Shown here: one piece after another, positions 50,861 through 60,174 of the stretch | How the letters are laid out: each line of letters starts with the position of its first letter | How positions within the stretch are numbered: position 1 is the stretch's first letter | Source: Streptomyces sp. CC0208 | GTDB taxonomy: Bacteria > Actinomycetota > Actinomycetes > Streptomycetales > Streptomycetaceae | Reading direction: 5' to 3' | Assembly (NCBI RefSeq): GCF_003443735.1 | Contig: NZ_CP031969.1 | Location: 5,518,001 to 5,582,000 of the forward strand | DNA length: 64,000 nt | Made by a program: the position numbers and the translations under genes | The notes under the pieces: model-generated | Database searches by the model: none | The model's input: the letters and a program-made list of their open reading frames with translations, nothing else | Told to the model about the DNA's origin: nothing

Positions 50861-51616
50861 ATGCGACGGTATGTGCACGGCCATACGCCCGCCCTTCTCG
50901 GCCTCGCGGCGGCAGCCGCCCTGATGTCCGCTTCCCCGGCGACAGCCGGCCCGGCCCCGGCCCCCGACCCCGTCGGCCAGTCCTGCGCCCCCGCCGACCG
51001 GGCCTTCCCGCTCACCACCCGTATCCACGGCGGTCCCGCCGCTTACGAGCCCGGTGGTGGCTTCGGTACCTGGTATCTGGATCTCGTCAACACGACCCGG
51101 CACACCTGCGCCGGGATCCACCCCGTCGTCGTCCTCGTCGACAAGCGGCACGCCCTGAAGCCCGCGCAGGCCCGCCTGGAGTTCTACGACGGCCCCCGCA
51201 CCCGCGCCGTCCGGTTCGAGTCCACCGACGGGGACGAACTCGTCGGGGCGTTCGGCGGTGCCGGGCTCACCGTCGGCCCCGGAAAGACCCTCACCGTGAA
51301 GGTACGGCTCGCGCTCGCCGCGGACGCCGTACCGAACGAGGTCACCGCCAACGCGGCCGTCGTCCAGCGGCACGGCGACGACGGCGACTGGGTGGGGCAG
51401 TCCAACGACTACCGCTTCGGCATCGGCTCCGTCGCGGACACGCCGTCCGACACCCCCACCACCCCCGCCACCCCCACCCCGGACGGCCTCCCCTTCACGG
51501 ACGCGGCCGAGGAACTCGCCACCACCGGCCCCGCCATGGCCGCCGCCGCCCTCGCGGCCGTCGCCCTCCTCCTGGTCACCGCGGGCGCGATCCTCCGGGC
51601 CCGCGGCCGCCGCTGA
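50861..51616 (+). CDS. LAxTG cell-wall-anchored surface protein
   Basis: 251 residues. Signal peptide (ALLGLAAAAALMSASPATAGPA), then a beta-rich domain with Cys pair (SCAPAD, HTCAGIHP) and a Thr/Pro linker (TPSDTPTTPATPTP). The C-terminal sorting signal is LATTG (219-223), a hydrophobic helix and ARGRR. It matches the LAxTG motif of class E sortases, one of which is encoded at 39173-39961. Exposed function unknown. Confidence 0.85.
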   Translation: MRRYVHGHTPALLGLAAAAALMSASPATAGPAPAPDPVGQSCAPADRAFPLTTRIHGGPAAYEPGGGFGTWYLDLVNTTRHTCAGIHPVVVLVDKRHALKPAQARLEFYDGPRTRAVRFESTDGDELVGAFGGAGLTVGPGKTLTVKVRLALAADAVPNEVTANAAVVQRHGDDGDWVGQSNDYRFGIGSVADTPSDTPTTPATPTPDGLPFTDAAEELATTGPAMAAAALAAVALLLVTAGAILRARGRR

Positions 51617-51729
51617 CCCCAGACCTTCCGGGACCTGTCCCCTGCCGGCCATTCCCCCAAGATCCGGCCACTGTCTAGGCTGGGGCCGACGCAGCACGGC
51701 GTACACGCGTACGGCAGGAGATCCCGCAC

Positions 51730-52509
51730 ATGGCAGACCGCAAGCCCATCGATTCGTGGCTCACCGACATGGACGGTGTACTCATCCACGAGGGCGTGCC
51801 CATCCCCGGCGCCGACGCCTTCCTCAAGAAGCTCCGTGAGTCCGGCAAGCCCTTCCTGGTGCTGACCAACAACTCCATCTACACCCCGCGCGACCTGCAC
51901 GCCCGTCTGCGCCGCATGGGCCTGGACGTCCCGATCGAGAACATCTGGACCTCCGCCCTGGCCACCGCGCAGTTCCTGGACGACCAGCGGCCCGAGGGCA
52001 CGGCGTACGTCATCGGCGAGGCGGGTCTGACCACCGCCCTGCACGACATCGGTTACATCCTCACCGACCACGAGCCGGACTACGTCGTCCTCGGCGAGAC
52101 CCGTACCTACTCCTTCGAGGCCATGACCAAGGCGGTCCGGCTCATCAACGACGGCGCCCGTTTCATCTGCACCAACCCCGACGAGACCGGGCCCTCCGCC
52201 GAGGGCGCGCTGCCGGCCACCGGTGCCGTCGCCGCCCTGATCACCAAGGCGACCGGCAAGCAGCCGTACTTCGCGGGCAAGCCCAACCCGCTGATGATGC
52301 GCACCGGACTCAACACCATCGGCGCGCACTCCGAGACCAGCGCGATGATCGGCGACCGCATGGACACCGACGTCCTGGCCGGCATGGAGGCCGGCATGCA
52401 GACCTTCCTGGTGCTCACCGGCCTGACCCGGCCCGAGCAGGTCGAGGACTTCCCGTACCGGCCCTCGAAGGTCGTGGACTCGATCGCGGACCTCGTGGAC
52501 CGCATCTGA
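51730..52509 (+). CDS. HAD-IIA family phosphatase (NagD-like)
   Basis: 259 residues. DMDGVLIHEG (motif I), VLTNNS (motif II), the type IIA cap in the middle, GKPNPLMM (motif III) and GDRMDTD (motif IV). Members dephosphorylate nucleoside or sugar monophosphates; the specific target is not readable. The ATG is preceded by GGCAGGAG. The gene stands alone. Confidence 0.92.
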   Translation: MADRKPIDSWLTDMDGVLIHEGVPIPGADAFLKKLRESGKPFLVLTNNSIYTPRDLHARLRRMGLDVPIENIWTSALATAQFLDDQRPEGTAYVIGEAGLTTALHDIGYILTDHEPDYVVLGETRTYSFEAMTKAVRLINDGARFICTNPDETGPSAEGALPATGAVAALITKATGKQPYFAGKPNPLMMRTGLNTIGAHSETSAMIGDRMDTDVLAGMEAGMQTFLVLTGLTRPEQVEDFPYRPSKVVDSIADLVDRI

Positions 52510-52607
52510 GACCTGGTCCGAGATGGTCCGAGACCTGAGCCGAGACTGACCCGAACGGAGCAACGCGGCACCCCCTCGGGATGCGGGCCCGCGGCCCCCG
52601 GGGGACT

Positions 52608-52623
52608 CTCCAGATATCTGGAG
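52608..52623 (+). promoter_or_regulatory. Perfect palindrome overlapping the Shine-Dalgarno
   Basis: CTCCAGAT/ATCTGGAG, a 16-bp perfect palindrome. Its right arm contains GGAG of the GGAGG Shine-Dalgarno for the ATG at 52631, so a hairpin in the mRNA would cover the ribosome-binding site. Confidence 0.65.
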
Positions 52624-52630
52624 GTTCACG

Positions 52631-53176
52631 ATGGGTTCACTACACCTCACTCTCTGTACCGCGGCCCTGGCTGTCGCCGCCCTCGCCCCGACCGCGCAGG
52701 CGGCCCAGGCGGCGGACGGCGGCGGAGTCTCGGTGACCCCGTCGACCCCCGCTCCCGGCGCCGACCTCGCACTGCGGGTGACCGGGTGCGCGGGCAGGAC
52801 GGCCACCGCCGCCTCGGCCGCGTTCGTCGCGGACGCCCGGCTGACCGGGGCCGGCGGCGGCCTCAGCGGCGAGACCCGCGTCCGCTCCTCGATCGAGCCC
52901 GGCCCCTACGACGTGCGGATCACCTGCGCCGACCTCGAGATGAAGGGCAGGATCACCGTCGCGGCGGCGAAGGGCGGCACATCCCCGTCGGCCCCGGCGA
53001 CCCCGGCCGCCCCCGTCGACGCCGGCGGCGGCTGGACCGCCACCCACCTCTCCGCCATGGAGCCGCACGCCGTCACGCCCGGCACCGGGCACGCGGTGAC
53101 GGGCCTGGTGCTCGCCGGGGTCGCGGCGGTGGCCGTCGTGCTGCGCCGCAGCCGCCGGAGTTGCGGGACGGACTGA
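52631..53176 (+). CDS. Secreted protein with C-terminal membrane anchor
   Basis: 181 residues. Signal peptide (LTLCTAALAVAALAPTAQAAQAA), an immunoglobulin-like beta domain with a Cys pair (TGCAGRT, ITCADLEM), a Pro/Thr linker, and a C-terminal helix (AVTGLVLAGVAAVAVVLRRSRR). There is no canonical LAxTG, but TPGTGHAVTG precedes the helix. It lies 6 bp upstream of a class F sortase gene and is probably its partner or substrate. Confidence 0.75.
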   Translation: MGSLHLTLCTAALAVAALAPTAQAAQAADGGGVSVTPSTPAPGADLALRVTGCAGRTATAASAAFVADARLTGAGGGLSGETRVRSSIEPGPYDVRITCADLEMKGRITVAAAKGGTSPSAPATPAAPVDAGGGWTATHLSAMEPHAVTPGTGHAVTGLVLAGVAAVAVVLRRSRRSCGTD

Positions 53177-53182
53177 GCTGCG

Positions 53183-53884
53183 ATGTCCGACCGTTTCCTC
53201 GCCCAGGAAGGCGGCCCCGCCCACCGCGGACACGTCCTCGGGACCGGACGGCTGCTGACCGGCCTGACCTGGGCGGTGCTGCTGCTCGGGCTGTGGCTGT
53301 GGGGGGCCGACGTCACGGACGTACGGCACGGCGTGTCCGCGCCGACCACCGGTGACCTGGCCGCGGTCGGGCGCCCGCCAACGTCAGTCGAACTGCCGCC
53401 CGCCGCACGGCCCCTGACGGGAGCGCTGCCGCAGCGCCTCGACATCCCGGACCTCGGGGTGCAGGCGCCCGTGGTGGCCCGCGGTCTGGACGCCCGGGGC
53501 GCCCTCGACCCGCCGCCCTTCGACCAGCCCGGCGTCGTCGGCTGGTACGCGGCCGGCGCGAAACCCGGGGCCGCCGGGACCGCGCTGATGGTGGGACACC
53601 TCGACACCGAGACCCGGCCCGCCGTCTTCCACGGGATCAGCGCCCTGAAGCCGGGGGAGACGGTCCGGGTGATCCGTGACGACGGCAGGGTCGCCGAGTT
53701 CACCGTCGACGACGTGCGCGTCCTCACCCGCGAGGGCTTCGACGCCCACCAGGCCTACGGCCCGCGCCGGTCGGGCCGCGCCGAACTGCGTCTCATCACC
53801 TGCGGCGACACCTTCGACCGGGCGAGTCGCAGCTACACGGCGAACGTGATCGTCTCGGCGTATCTGACCGGCACCGGCCTGTAG
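53183..53884 (+). CDS. Class F sortase
   Basis: 233 residues. N-terminal helix (TGLTWAVLLLGLWLWGADV), then the sortase barrel. Catalytic H139 (MVGHLDTE), C207 (LITCGD) and R216 (ASRSYTANVIV). Class F sortases are actinobacterial and of little-known specificity. Co-transcribed with the preceding secreted protein gene. Confidence 0.9.
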   Translation: MSDRFLAQEGGPAHRGHVLGTGRLLTGLTWAVLLLGLWLWGADVTDVRHGVSAPTTGDLAAVGRPPTSVELPPAARPLTGALPQRLDIPDLGVQAPVVARGLDARGALDPPPFDQPGVVGWYAAGAKPGAAGTALMVGHLDTETRPAVFHGISALKPGETVRVIRDDGRVAEFTVDDVRVLTREGFDAHQAYGPRRSGRAELRLITCGDTFDRASRSYTANVIVSAYLTGTGL

Positions 53885-53906
53885 GACTCCCGTGGGCGTT
53901 ACCTGG

Positions 53907-53946
53907 CCCGGTCGGCGACCCGCTCCCCCCGAAGCCGCCGACCGGG
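53907..53946 (+). terminator. Terminator after the class F sortase
   Basis: CCCGGTCGGCG (53907-53917) pairs perfectly with CGCCGACCGGG (53936-53946). Confidence 0.75.
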
Positions 53947-54164
53947 CTGGTCCTCGACCGCGCGTGCTCGGGCTGCGGGAGTAACCCGGCGACGGCACGG
54001 GAGGCCTGGAGGCTCGGTGGTGATCACTGCGGCCAGGGGCTGGGGCCGTAACCAATGAGGAGACTCTAGAACAGGTGAGCGCCCGGGCCTAGAGGCTGTT
54101 GGAGCTGCTGGACGCCAAGTCCCCTGCCGTGGCTCTCCGCCACACACCCTGGTGGTCCGGGGTT

Positions 54165-54944
54165 CTACGCGGGTCCGTCCGTGCTCCGGTCGATCTGCCG
54201 GCGCAGTTCGGCGTCGTCCGCGACGCCTTCGATGACCGCGCTCGCCACCTGGTCCAGGGGCAGCCGATGGCGTCGCGCGTACTGCCGTAGCGCCATGAAC
54301 GCCTGGTCTGCGGGGACGCTCCAGCGCTCGGCGAGCATCCCCTTGGCCTGCTCGATGCGGACCCTGCTGGACAGGGCTTTCTGCAACTGACCGGACAGGG
54401 TGCGGTACCGGGCGTAGGTGTGACGGTTCTGCAGACCGAGGGCGGCGGCGTCGGCGAGGGCCTGGGCGACATGGAGCTCGGAGGTGACGTCGTCGGCCGG
54501 GGAGGTGCCGGGCAGCGTGGGCGCGAACACGTTGAGAGCGCCCAGCAGGTTCTCGCTGCGGCGCAACGGCACCGCGAACGTTGTCACGATGTCGTGCCGC
54601 AGGGCCCGTTCGGTGAAGTCGGGCCAGCGGGCGGCCGCATGGGCGACCCGTATGGAAACCGGTGGTACGGGCCGCCCCGAGCCGTAGCTGTCCAGGCAGG
54701 GTCCGCCGCCGTGCTGCGCCTCCAGCAGGTCCAGCGCCACCTGTTCGTGCCGGCTGCTCGCGGCCAGCGACACCGACCGGCCGCCGTCGATGAGCATCAC
54801 CCCGGCCGCCCGCGCGTCGAGCAGTTCCACGCAGTGGTCGGAGACCCGTTGTAAGTACCGGGTGGCCTCGAAGCCCTCGACGAGGGTGTCCGCCGCCTCC
54901 ACCAGTGCCGAGGCCAGCCGGATCTCCCTGGTGGCGTACCGCAT
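54165..54944 (-). CDS. GAF-ANTAR transcription antitermination regulator
   Basis: 259 residues. The N-terminal GAF domain (about 12-160) includes the CVELLDARAAGVML and GPCLDSYGSGRPV segments. The C-terminal ANTAR domain (about 180-240) has LSSRVRIEQAKGMLAERWSVPADQAFMALRQYARRHRLPLDQVA. ANTAR domains bind two-hairpin RNA motifs in leader transcripts. No obvious target RNA is adjacent. ATG with GGGGAG 9 nt upstream. Confidence 0.9.
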   Translation of the reverse strand: MRYATREIRLASALVEAADTLVEGFEATRYLQRVSDHCVELLDARAAGVMLIDGGRSVSLAASSRHEQVALDLLEAQHGGGPCLDSYGSGRPVPPVSIRVAHAAARWPDFTERALRHDIVTTFAVPLRRSENLLGALNVFAPTLPGTSPADDVTSELHVAQALADAAALGLQNRHTYARYRTLSGQLQKALSSRVRIEQAKGMLAERWSVPADQAFMALRQYARRHRLPLDQVASAVIEGVADDAELRRQIDRSTDGPA

Positions 54945-55106
54945 CGCTGAGCACTCCCCTTCATCGACGAGCGCCCCGTACGAAGCGCACCCACCCCGAC
55001 CTTCGGGGCTGTAACAGCTCCTGGACAAGGCTCCGGCGACCTCGTGGGCGGCGCGACCGATGTGTCACGATTGAGACTTGCCACAGTGCACCCAGGGGGG
55101 AATTGG

Positions 55107-56147
55107 ATGTACGTCAGCAGGGGGGCCAGGAGGGCGGCCCGCGCACGGGCGTCCGCGGCGGTGCTGGGGGCGGCACTGCTGCTCGCCGCGTGTTCGTCGC
55201 CGGAGGATCCGAAGAAGGAGGGCGACGGCGACAAGGCCGGCGCCGGGATCACCCAGCAGCCCAAGGAAGCCGACCCGTTCTGGGTCAACCCGGACGGCAA
55301 CGCGGCCAAGCAGGTCGCGGCGTACCGGAAGAGCGGCAAGGACGACGAGGCCGAACAGATCCGCAAGATCGCCCAGCAGCCGACCGGCGAGTGGATCGGC
55401 CCGGAGAACCCCGAGCAGGAGGCGCGCGGCTTCACCGAGGCCGCGGACCGGGCCGGCCGTACGGCCCTCCTGGTCCTCTACAACATCCCGCACCGCGACT
55501 GCGGCCAGTACTCCCAGGGCGGCGCCGCCGACGGCAACGCCTACCGGACCTGGATCGACGGCGTGGCCGCGGGCATCGGCGACCGCTCGGCGACGGTGAT
55601 CCTCGAACCGGACGCCGTCCTGCACCTGGTCGACGGCTGCACCAAGGACGAGTTCCACGAGGAGCGCTACGACCTGCTCACCGGCGCCGTCGAGAAGCTC
55701 AAGTCCCTGAAGAACACGAAGGTCTACCTGGACGCGGGCAACGCGGGCTGGGGCCACCCCGACCAGATCTTCGAACCCCTGAAGTGGGCCGGCATCGCCA
55801 AGGCCGACGGCTTCTCGGTGAACGTCTCCAACTTCTACTCCACCAAGGACTCCATCACCTACGGCAAGCAGCTCTCCGCCAAGGTCGGCAACAAACACTT
55901 CGTCATCGACACCAGCCGCAACGGCAACGGCCCGTACAAGGACGGCGACGAGAACGAACGCTGGTGCAACCCACCGGGCAGGGCCCTGGGGGAGACGCCG
56001 ACGACAAAGACAGCGGACCCGCTGGTGGACGCCTACCTGTGGGTCAAGCGCCCGGGCGAGTCGGACGGCGAGTGCAAGGGCGGCCCGAAGGCGGGCGAGT
56101 GGTGGCCGGCCTACGCCTTGAAACTGGCCCGAGGTTCGGACACCTAG
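55107..56147 (+). CDS. cslZ: GH6-family lipoprotein hydrolase CslZ
   Basis: 346 residues. Lipoprotein signal with lipobox LAAC (Cys29). The GH6 catalytic barrel has D131 in HRDCGQYSQGGA and D169 in LEPDAVLHL. It converges on the cslA-glxA operon, the arrangement seen at the Streptomyces hyphal-tip glycan locus, where CslZ is the putative endoglucanase trimming the CslA product. ATG with AGGGGGG 7 nt upstream. Confidence 0.88.
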   Translation: MYVSRGARRAARARASAAVLGAALLLAACSSPEDPKKEGDGDKAGAGITQQPKEADPFWVNPDGNAAKQVAAYRKSGKDDEAEQIRKIAQQPTGEWIGPENPEQEARGFTEAADRAGRTALLVLYNIPHRDCGQYSQGGAADGNAYRTWIDGVAAGIGDRSATVILEPDAVLHLVDGCTKDEFHEERYDLLTGAVEKLKSLKNTKVYLDAGNAGWGHPDQIFEPLKWAGIAKADGFSVNVSNFYSTKDSITYGKQLSAKVGNKHFVIDTSRNGNGPYKDGDENERWCNPPGRALGETPTTKTADPLVDAYLWVKRPGESDGECKGGPKAGEWWPAYALKLARGSDT

Positions 56148-56200
56148 GCGCGCGGGGCTGTATCGATTTGCGGCTCCGCCGCGTGGGCGCGACCAGCCAC
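56148..56200. repeat. Interspersed intergenic repeat, copy 2
   Basis: GCGCGGGGCTGTATCGAT, then TTGCGGCTCCGCCGCGTGG and GCGCGACCAGCCAC. Nearly identical to 9567-9612 and, inverted, to 44763-44815. Confidence 0.8.
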
Positions 56201-56238
56201 AACGCTCCCGCACCCGAAGTCATAGGTGCGGGAGCGTT
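56201..56238. terminator. Bidirectional terminator between cslZ and glxA
   Basis: A perfect 14-bp stem (56201-56214 with 56225-56238; arms AACGCTCCCG... and ...CGGGAGCGTT) with a 10-nt loop, immediately 3' of the repeat. Confidence 0.85.
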
Positions 56239-56245
56239 CTTGAAG

Positions 56246-58183
56246 CTAGGGAACTCGAACCCACTGAGCCTTGCTGGGCGTCCCCTGATCGTCGTCGACG
56301 AACAGCATGTACCACCCCGACTGCACCAGGTTCTTGTTCCCCGGCACCGTCACCTTCACCTTGTCCCCGGACACCGTGAACTTCAGCTCGACGGACCGCT
56401 GATCCACATCCGTCACATGAGTCGACGCGCTGGGCCGGATCAACCGAACCTTCTTGATCACGGAAGCCTGCGGAGACGTGAACGTCCCCGAAGCCCCCCG
56501 GGCGATCGTCTGCGGCCCCCCGGACAGCGAAGGCCGGGAATCCCGGTACAGATACGGCGGGGTATAGATCTCGATCCGCTGCTCGAAGACACCCGGCTTC
56601 GTGTTCGCCTTGTCCCCGTACAGCGAGTCCGACCCGAAGAACATCACCCGCCCGTCCGGCAGCAGCAGCGACCCGGAGTGGTAGTTGCGCCCCACCAGCG
56701 GATCGGCCACCGACTCGAACGTGTTGGTTTCCGGGTGGTACAGCCGGGCCTGAAGGATGTTGGAGTCACCGCGCCCGCGATAGTCCTCCGACCCGCCCGA
56801 CACCAGCACGGTGTCGTCGGGAAGGATCGACGCCTGCGGATACCGCGTCCCCTTCTCCAGCGTCGGCCCGTCCACGAACCTCGGGCTGTCCGCCTTCATG
56901 TCCACGATCCGCGTCCGGTTGCTGGAGAGCTTGGACTCGCCGACCCCGCCGCCCCCGATCACCATGAACTTCTCGTCCTGCGCCGGCGGCAGCAGCACGG
57001 TGCCGGAGGTCTCCATCTTGTTCGCGTCGCTGAGCCCGGGGATCTTCGTGAACTTGTTGCTCTCCACGTCCCAGATGCCCGGCTCACGCCCGACGTTGTC
57101 CGGCCCGTACCCCGCGTTCGACCCCGAGTAGAAGACCTTGCCGTTCTGCAGGAGGAACAGCGCGGGATACGTCGGGAACTGACGGACCTTCGAGAGGTAC
57201 GTCCACTTCCTGGTCTTCGGGTCGAACACCTCGTTCTTGCCCGGCACCAGCTGCCCGATGTCGTCGAGCCCGGAGACACTGAGGACCTTGCCGTCGCTCA
57301 GGGTGGTGAGCGTCGGATACCAGCGGGCCTCCTTCATCGGGTCGACCTTGATGTACTTCTCGGCGACCGGATCGAACTCGAAGGCGTCCCGGATCCCCTG
57401 GAAGTCCTTCTTGTCGAGCGCGAGCTTCTGCGCGATGCCGTAGGTGTTGCGGGCATCAGTCCCGGTCAGACCTTGGATCCGGTAGTTGTCCTGGGTACCC
57501 GTCTCGTACTTGGCGCCGCTCTTCTGCGCCTCGACGTAGATCCGCCCGAGGCCGGGATCATTGCGCAGGAACTTCCCGGTCCTCTTGTCGAAGACCTTCG
57601 TGGCCCGCTCCACGACGACCGGGTCCCTGGACACGAACGTCTTGCCGTTCTCCTTGCCGGTGAACCTGGTGCCCGCCGGCAGGGTGATCGGCTGGTCCGG
57701 GTTCTCGTTGTGGACGATCATCAGGCCGCCGGCCTTGGTCACGTCACCCTTGAGCTTCTCGTAGCGCTTGGTGCCACCGGCGATCAGCAGATTGCCGTTC
57801 GCGAGCTGGGTGTGCCCCGTGCAGAACAGGTCCTTGGGCGTCGGCACCTTCTTGATGGTGCCCTTGACCGGGTCCCAGATCCGGGTGTCGAACTTCTTCG
57901 CGTCGAAGTTGTCCTGGTTGTTGCCCGACCCCGCCACCAGCAGCACCTTGCCGGTGCGCAGCAGCGCCGCGTGGATGGTGTTCTGCCGGTACTTCTCGGG
58001 GAAGTCGACGATCTCCCACTTGCCGTTCTCGGCTTTGTACTCGGGTTTGTTGATCTGGTACTGGTGGTATTTCGCCGTCCCGAAGCGGTACAGCCACGGG
58101 CCGTTCATCCCGGCCAGCGCGAGCACCACCGCCGTACCGATCGCGAGCCGACGGGCGCGGCGGCGGCCTGCACGGTCGTTCAT
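56246..58183 (-). CDS. glxA: Galactose-oxidase-like mono-copper radical oxidase GlxA
   Basis: 645 residues, N-terminal membrane anchor (about 13-30), a seven-bladed Kelch-type propeller and a C-terminal Ig-like domain. Radical cofactor residues: Cys121 (LFCTGHTQ) and Tyr289 with stacked Trp288 (ARWYPTL). Copper ligands Tyr501-His502 (RNYHSG) and His589 (STHVTD), by analogy with galactose oxidase. It oxidises the tip glycan made by CslA and is needed for deposition and development. ATGA overlap with cslA. Confidence 0.93.
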   Translation of the reverse strand: MNDRAGRRRARRLAIGTAVVLALAGMNGPWLYRFGTAKYHQYQINKPEYKAENGKWEIVDFPEKYRQNTIHAALLRTGKVLLVAGSGNNQDNFDAKKFDTRIWDPVKGTIKKVPTPKDLFCTGHTQLANGNLLIAGGTKRYEKLKGDVTKAGGLMIVHNENPDQPITLPAGTRFTGKENGKTFVSRDPVVVERATKVFDKRTGKFLRNDPGLGRIYVEAQKSGAKYETGTQDNYRIQGLTGTDARNTYGIAQKLALDKKDFQGIRDAFEFDPVAEKYIKVDPMKEARWYPTLTTLSDGKVLSVSGLDDIGQLVPGKNEVFDPKTRKWTYLSKVRQFPTYPALFLLQNGKVFYSGSNAGYGPDNVGREPGIWDVESNKFTKIPGLSDANKMETSGTVLLPPAQDEKFMVIGGGGVGESKLSSNRTRIVDMKADSPRFVDGPTLEKGTRYPQASILPDDTVLVSGGSEDYRGRGDSNILQARLYHPETNTFESVADPLVGRNYHSGSLLLPDGRVMFFGSDSLYGDKANTKPGVFEQRIEIYTPPYLYRDSRPSLSGGPQTIARGASGTFTSPQASVIKKVRLIRPSASTHVTDVDQRSVELKFTVSGDKVKVTVPGNKNLVQSGWYMLFVDDDQGTPSKAQWVRVP

Positions 58184-60174
58184 TCCTTACGTCCCCCAAG
58201 TCCACCGAGGGCGATCTGCATGGTCTGGTCGGTGCCCTCGTCGTGCGTGTGCGAGTCCACCCAGCTCGGCTTCTGGGCCGGAGCGTGCGGGGCGGCCGGC
58301 AGCGGCTGCGGCTGGTACTGCGTCCGCGCCGAGGCCTGCGCCGGAACCTGAGCCGGAACCACTGCCTCCGGCGGTGCGTCGGCAGGCTTCTTCTTCGCCT
58401 GTCGCAGCATGTGCCGCCAGGTGAAGATCGGTGTCGCGGTGATCAGCATGGCGAAGGTCGCCCAGATGATCATCGCGGGGTGCGAGTGCCCGAGGGCGAT
58501 ACCGGCACCGATCGAGCCGCCGAAGATCAGGATGAAGTACCAGTGGTAGCGGAAGGTCGCGAACCACCGGTCGGGGCTGGCCGAGTCGCCCTTGGGCGTG
58601 ACCACGAACTTGCTCTTGCGCCGCAGCAGCGAGTCGACCAGCGCCTTCGCGTACAGCGGGGCGGACAGCGCCGACATCACCATGCCCGCGACACCGCCGG
58701 AGCCCTCGGGCTCGTGCGGGGAGACGTTGTGGCGGCGGTTCCAGATGTACAGGCCGATCTGGAGCGCGGAGGCGTTGCCGTAGAGCATCAGCCACACGGT
58801 GGGGTCGATGTTCACACCCGAGGCGCCCAGGCCCAGGAACAGCGTGCAGCTCAGGGCCGCGAGGATCCAGTTGAGGGCGGACATCGGGTAGAAGATGATC
58901 ATCATCGTGTAGTTGAAGAGCTTGCCCGGCGGCAGCGAGTACCAGCCCTTCCAGTACTGCTTGAGGATCGTCTCGTACGTCCCTCGCGACCAGCGCATCT
59001 GCTGGGTGAAGAAGTCGGTCCAGGCGCTGGGGCCCTCACCGACGGCGAGGACGTCCGGCGTGTAGACCGAGCGCCATTTCCTCCCCGTGGCCGGGTTCTT
59101 GTGGCGGTGGATCTCGAAGCCGGTGGCCATGTCCTCGGTGATCGAGTCGTACAGGCCGCCGATCTGCTTCAGCGCCTTGATCCGTACGGCGTTGGAGGTG
59201 CCCACGAACATCGGGGCGCCGTACTTGTTGCCGGCGCGCTGGATCAGCGCGTGGAAGAGGAACTGCTGGGACTCGGCGGCCTTGGTGACGAAGTTGTCGT
59301 AGTTGCCGTAGACCTGCGGGCCGATCACGAAGCCGATGTCCGGGTCGCGGAAGAAGCCGAGCATCCGCTCCAGGTAGTTGGGCAGCGGCACGTGGTCGGT
59401 GTCCACGGAGGCGAAGAAGTCGTACTGGTCGCCGTGCGCGTCCAGCCAGGCGTTGTAGTTGCCGTGCTTGGTCTTGGCGCGGTGCGGTCCCTTGGGCTGG
59501 TTCCACTTCTCGATGCCCTTGCGGGAGAAGTGGTGCACGCCGAGCCGGGCGCACACCTCCTTGACCGCCGGGTCGTCGCCCTCGTCCAGGAGCCAGACGT
59601 GCAGGAGGCCGCGGTGGCGGATCCTGACCGCGGCTTCCAGAGTCTTCGTCACCATCTCCAGCGGCTCCTTGCCGGGCACGAAGGAGGTGAGGAAGGCCAC
59701 TCTGGTGCCGGTCTCGGGCACGACCGGGATCGGGTCACGGGCGACCAGGGTGGCGTGCGCGTTGGACAGGACGTTCATGCAGCGGAAGAACTCGATCAGA
59801 CCGATCGAGACGAGCATGACGATGTCCAGGGCCGGCAGCCACGAGAAGGCCGGGTAGTCGCGCTCGGTCCAGTGCTCCGGCTGGAGCAGCCAGGCCAGCA
59901 GGACCAGCGAGAGCAGCGGGGCCGCGGCGAGCATCAGGGCGACCCTGATGCGGTGCGGCTCCTGCGAGATCAGCGAGCGGTACTGCACCTTGTAGGGCCG
60001 GCCCGGGTCGGGCTGGGTGAGGGGGCCGGCCAGTCTGCTGTAGTGCTCGTAGTCGTACTTCGGAAGGGTCTTCTTTATCCGGCGCAGTGTGCCGGTCCCC
60101 TGCGAAGGCAGCCTGAGCTGAGTGGTGTCGGACGGGTCGAAGTTCTGCCGGGCGCCCGTCGGCGTCGACGTCAT
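58180..60174 (-). CDS. cslA: Cellulose synthase-like glycosyltransferase CslA
   Basis: 664 residues. Two N-terminal TM helices (about 78-97 and 114-130), a cytoplasmic GT2 domain with the first Asp region LLDEGDD (195-201), SVDTD (DxD 258-260), TED (346-348) and QQMRW (391-395), then four or more TM helices and a Pro/Ala-rich tail. It polymerises a beta-glucan at hyphal tips with GlxA. ATG with CGTGTGGGGGG upstream. Confidence 0.93.
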   Translation of the reverse strand: MTSTPTGARQNFDPSDTTQLRLPSQGTGTLRRIKKTLPKYDYEHYSRLAGPLTQPDPGRPYKVQYRSLISQEPHRIRVALMLAAAPLLSLVLLAWLLQPEHWTERDYPAFSWLPALDIVMLVSIGLIEFFRCMNVLSNAHATLVARDPIPVVPETGTRVAFLTSFVPGKEPLEMVTKTLEAAVRIRHRGLLHVWLLDEGDDPAVKEVCARLGVHHFSRKGIEKWNQPKGPHRAKTKHGNYNAWLDAHGDQYDFFASVDTDHVPLPNYLERMLGFFRDPDIGFVIGPQVYGNYDNFVTKAAESQQFLFHALIQRAGNKYGAPMFVGTSNAVRIKALKQIGGLYDSITEDMATGFEIHRHKNPATGRKWRSVYTPDVLAVGEGPSAWTDFFTQQMRWSRGTYETILKQYWKGWYSLPPGKLFNYTMMIIFYPMSALNWILAALSCTLFLGLGASGVNIDPTVWLMLYGNASALQIGLYIWNRRHNVSPHEPEGSGGVAGMVMSALSAPLYAKALVDSLLRRKSKFVVTPKGDSASPDRWFATFRYHWYFILIFGGSIGAGIALGHSHPAMIIWATFAMLITATPIFTWRHMLRQAKKKPADAPPEAVVPAQVPAQASARTQYQPQPLPAAPHAPAQKPSWVDSHTHDEGTDQTMQIALGGLGGRKE

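Noticed and set aside
54905..58351. 1148-residue ORF spanning cslZ and antisense glxA
   Set aside because: No domain, no ribosome-binding site, wrong frame of cslZ then antisense to glxA; long open frames are common in such GC-rich DNA.
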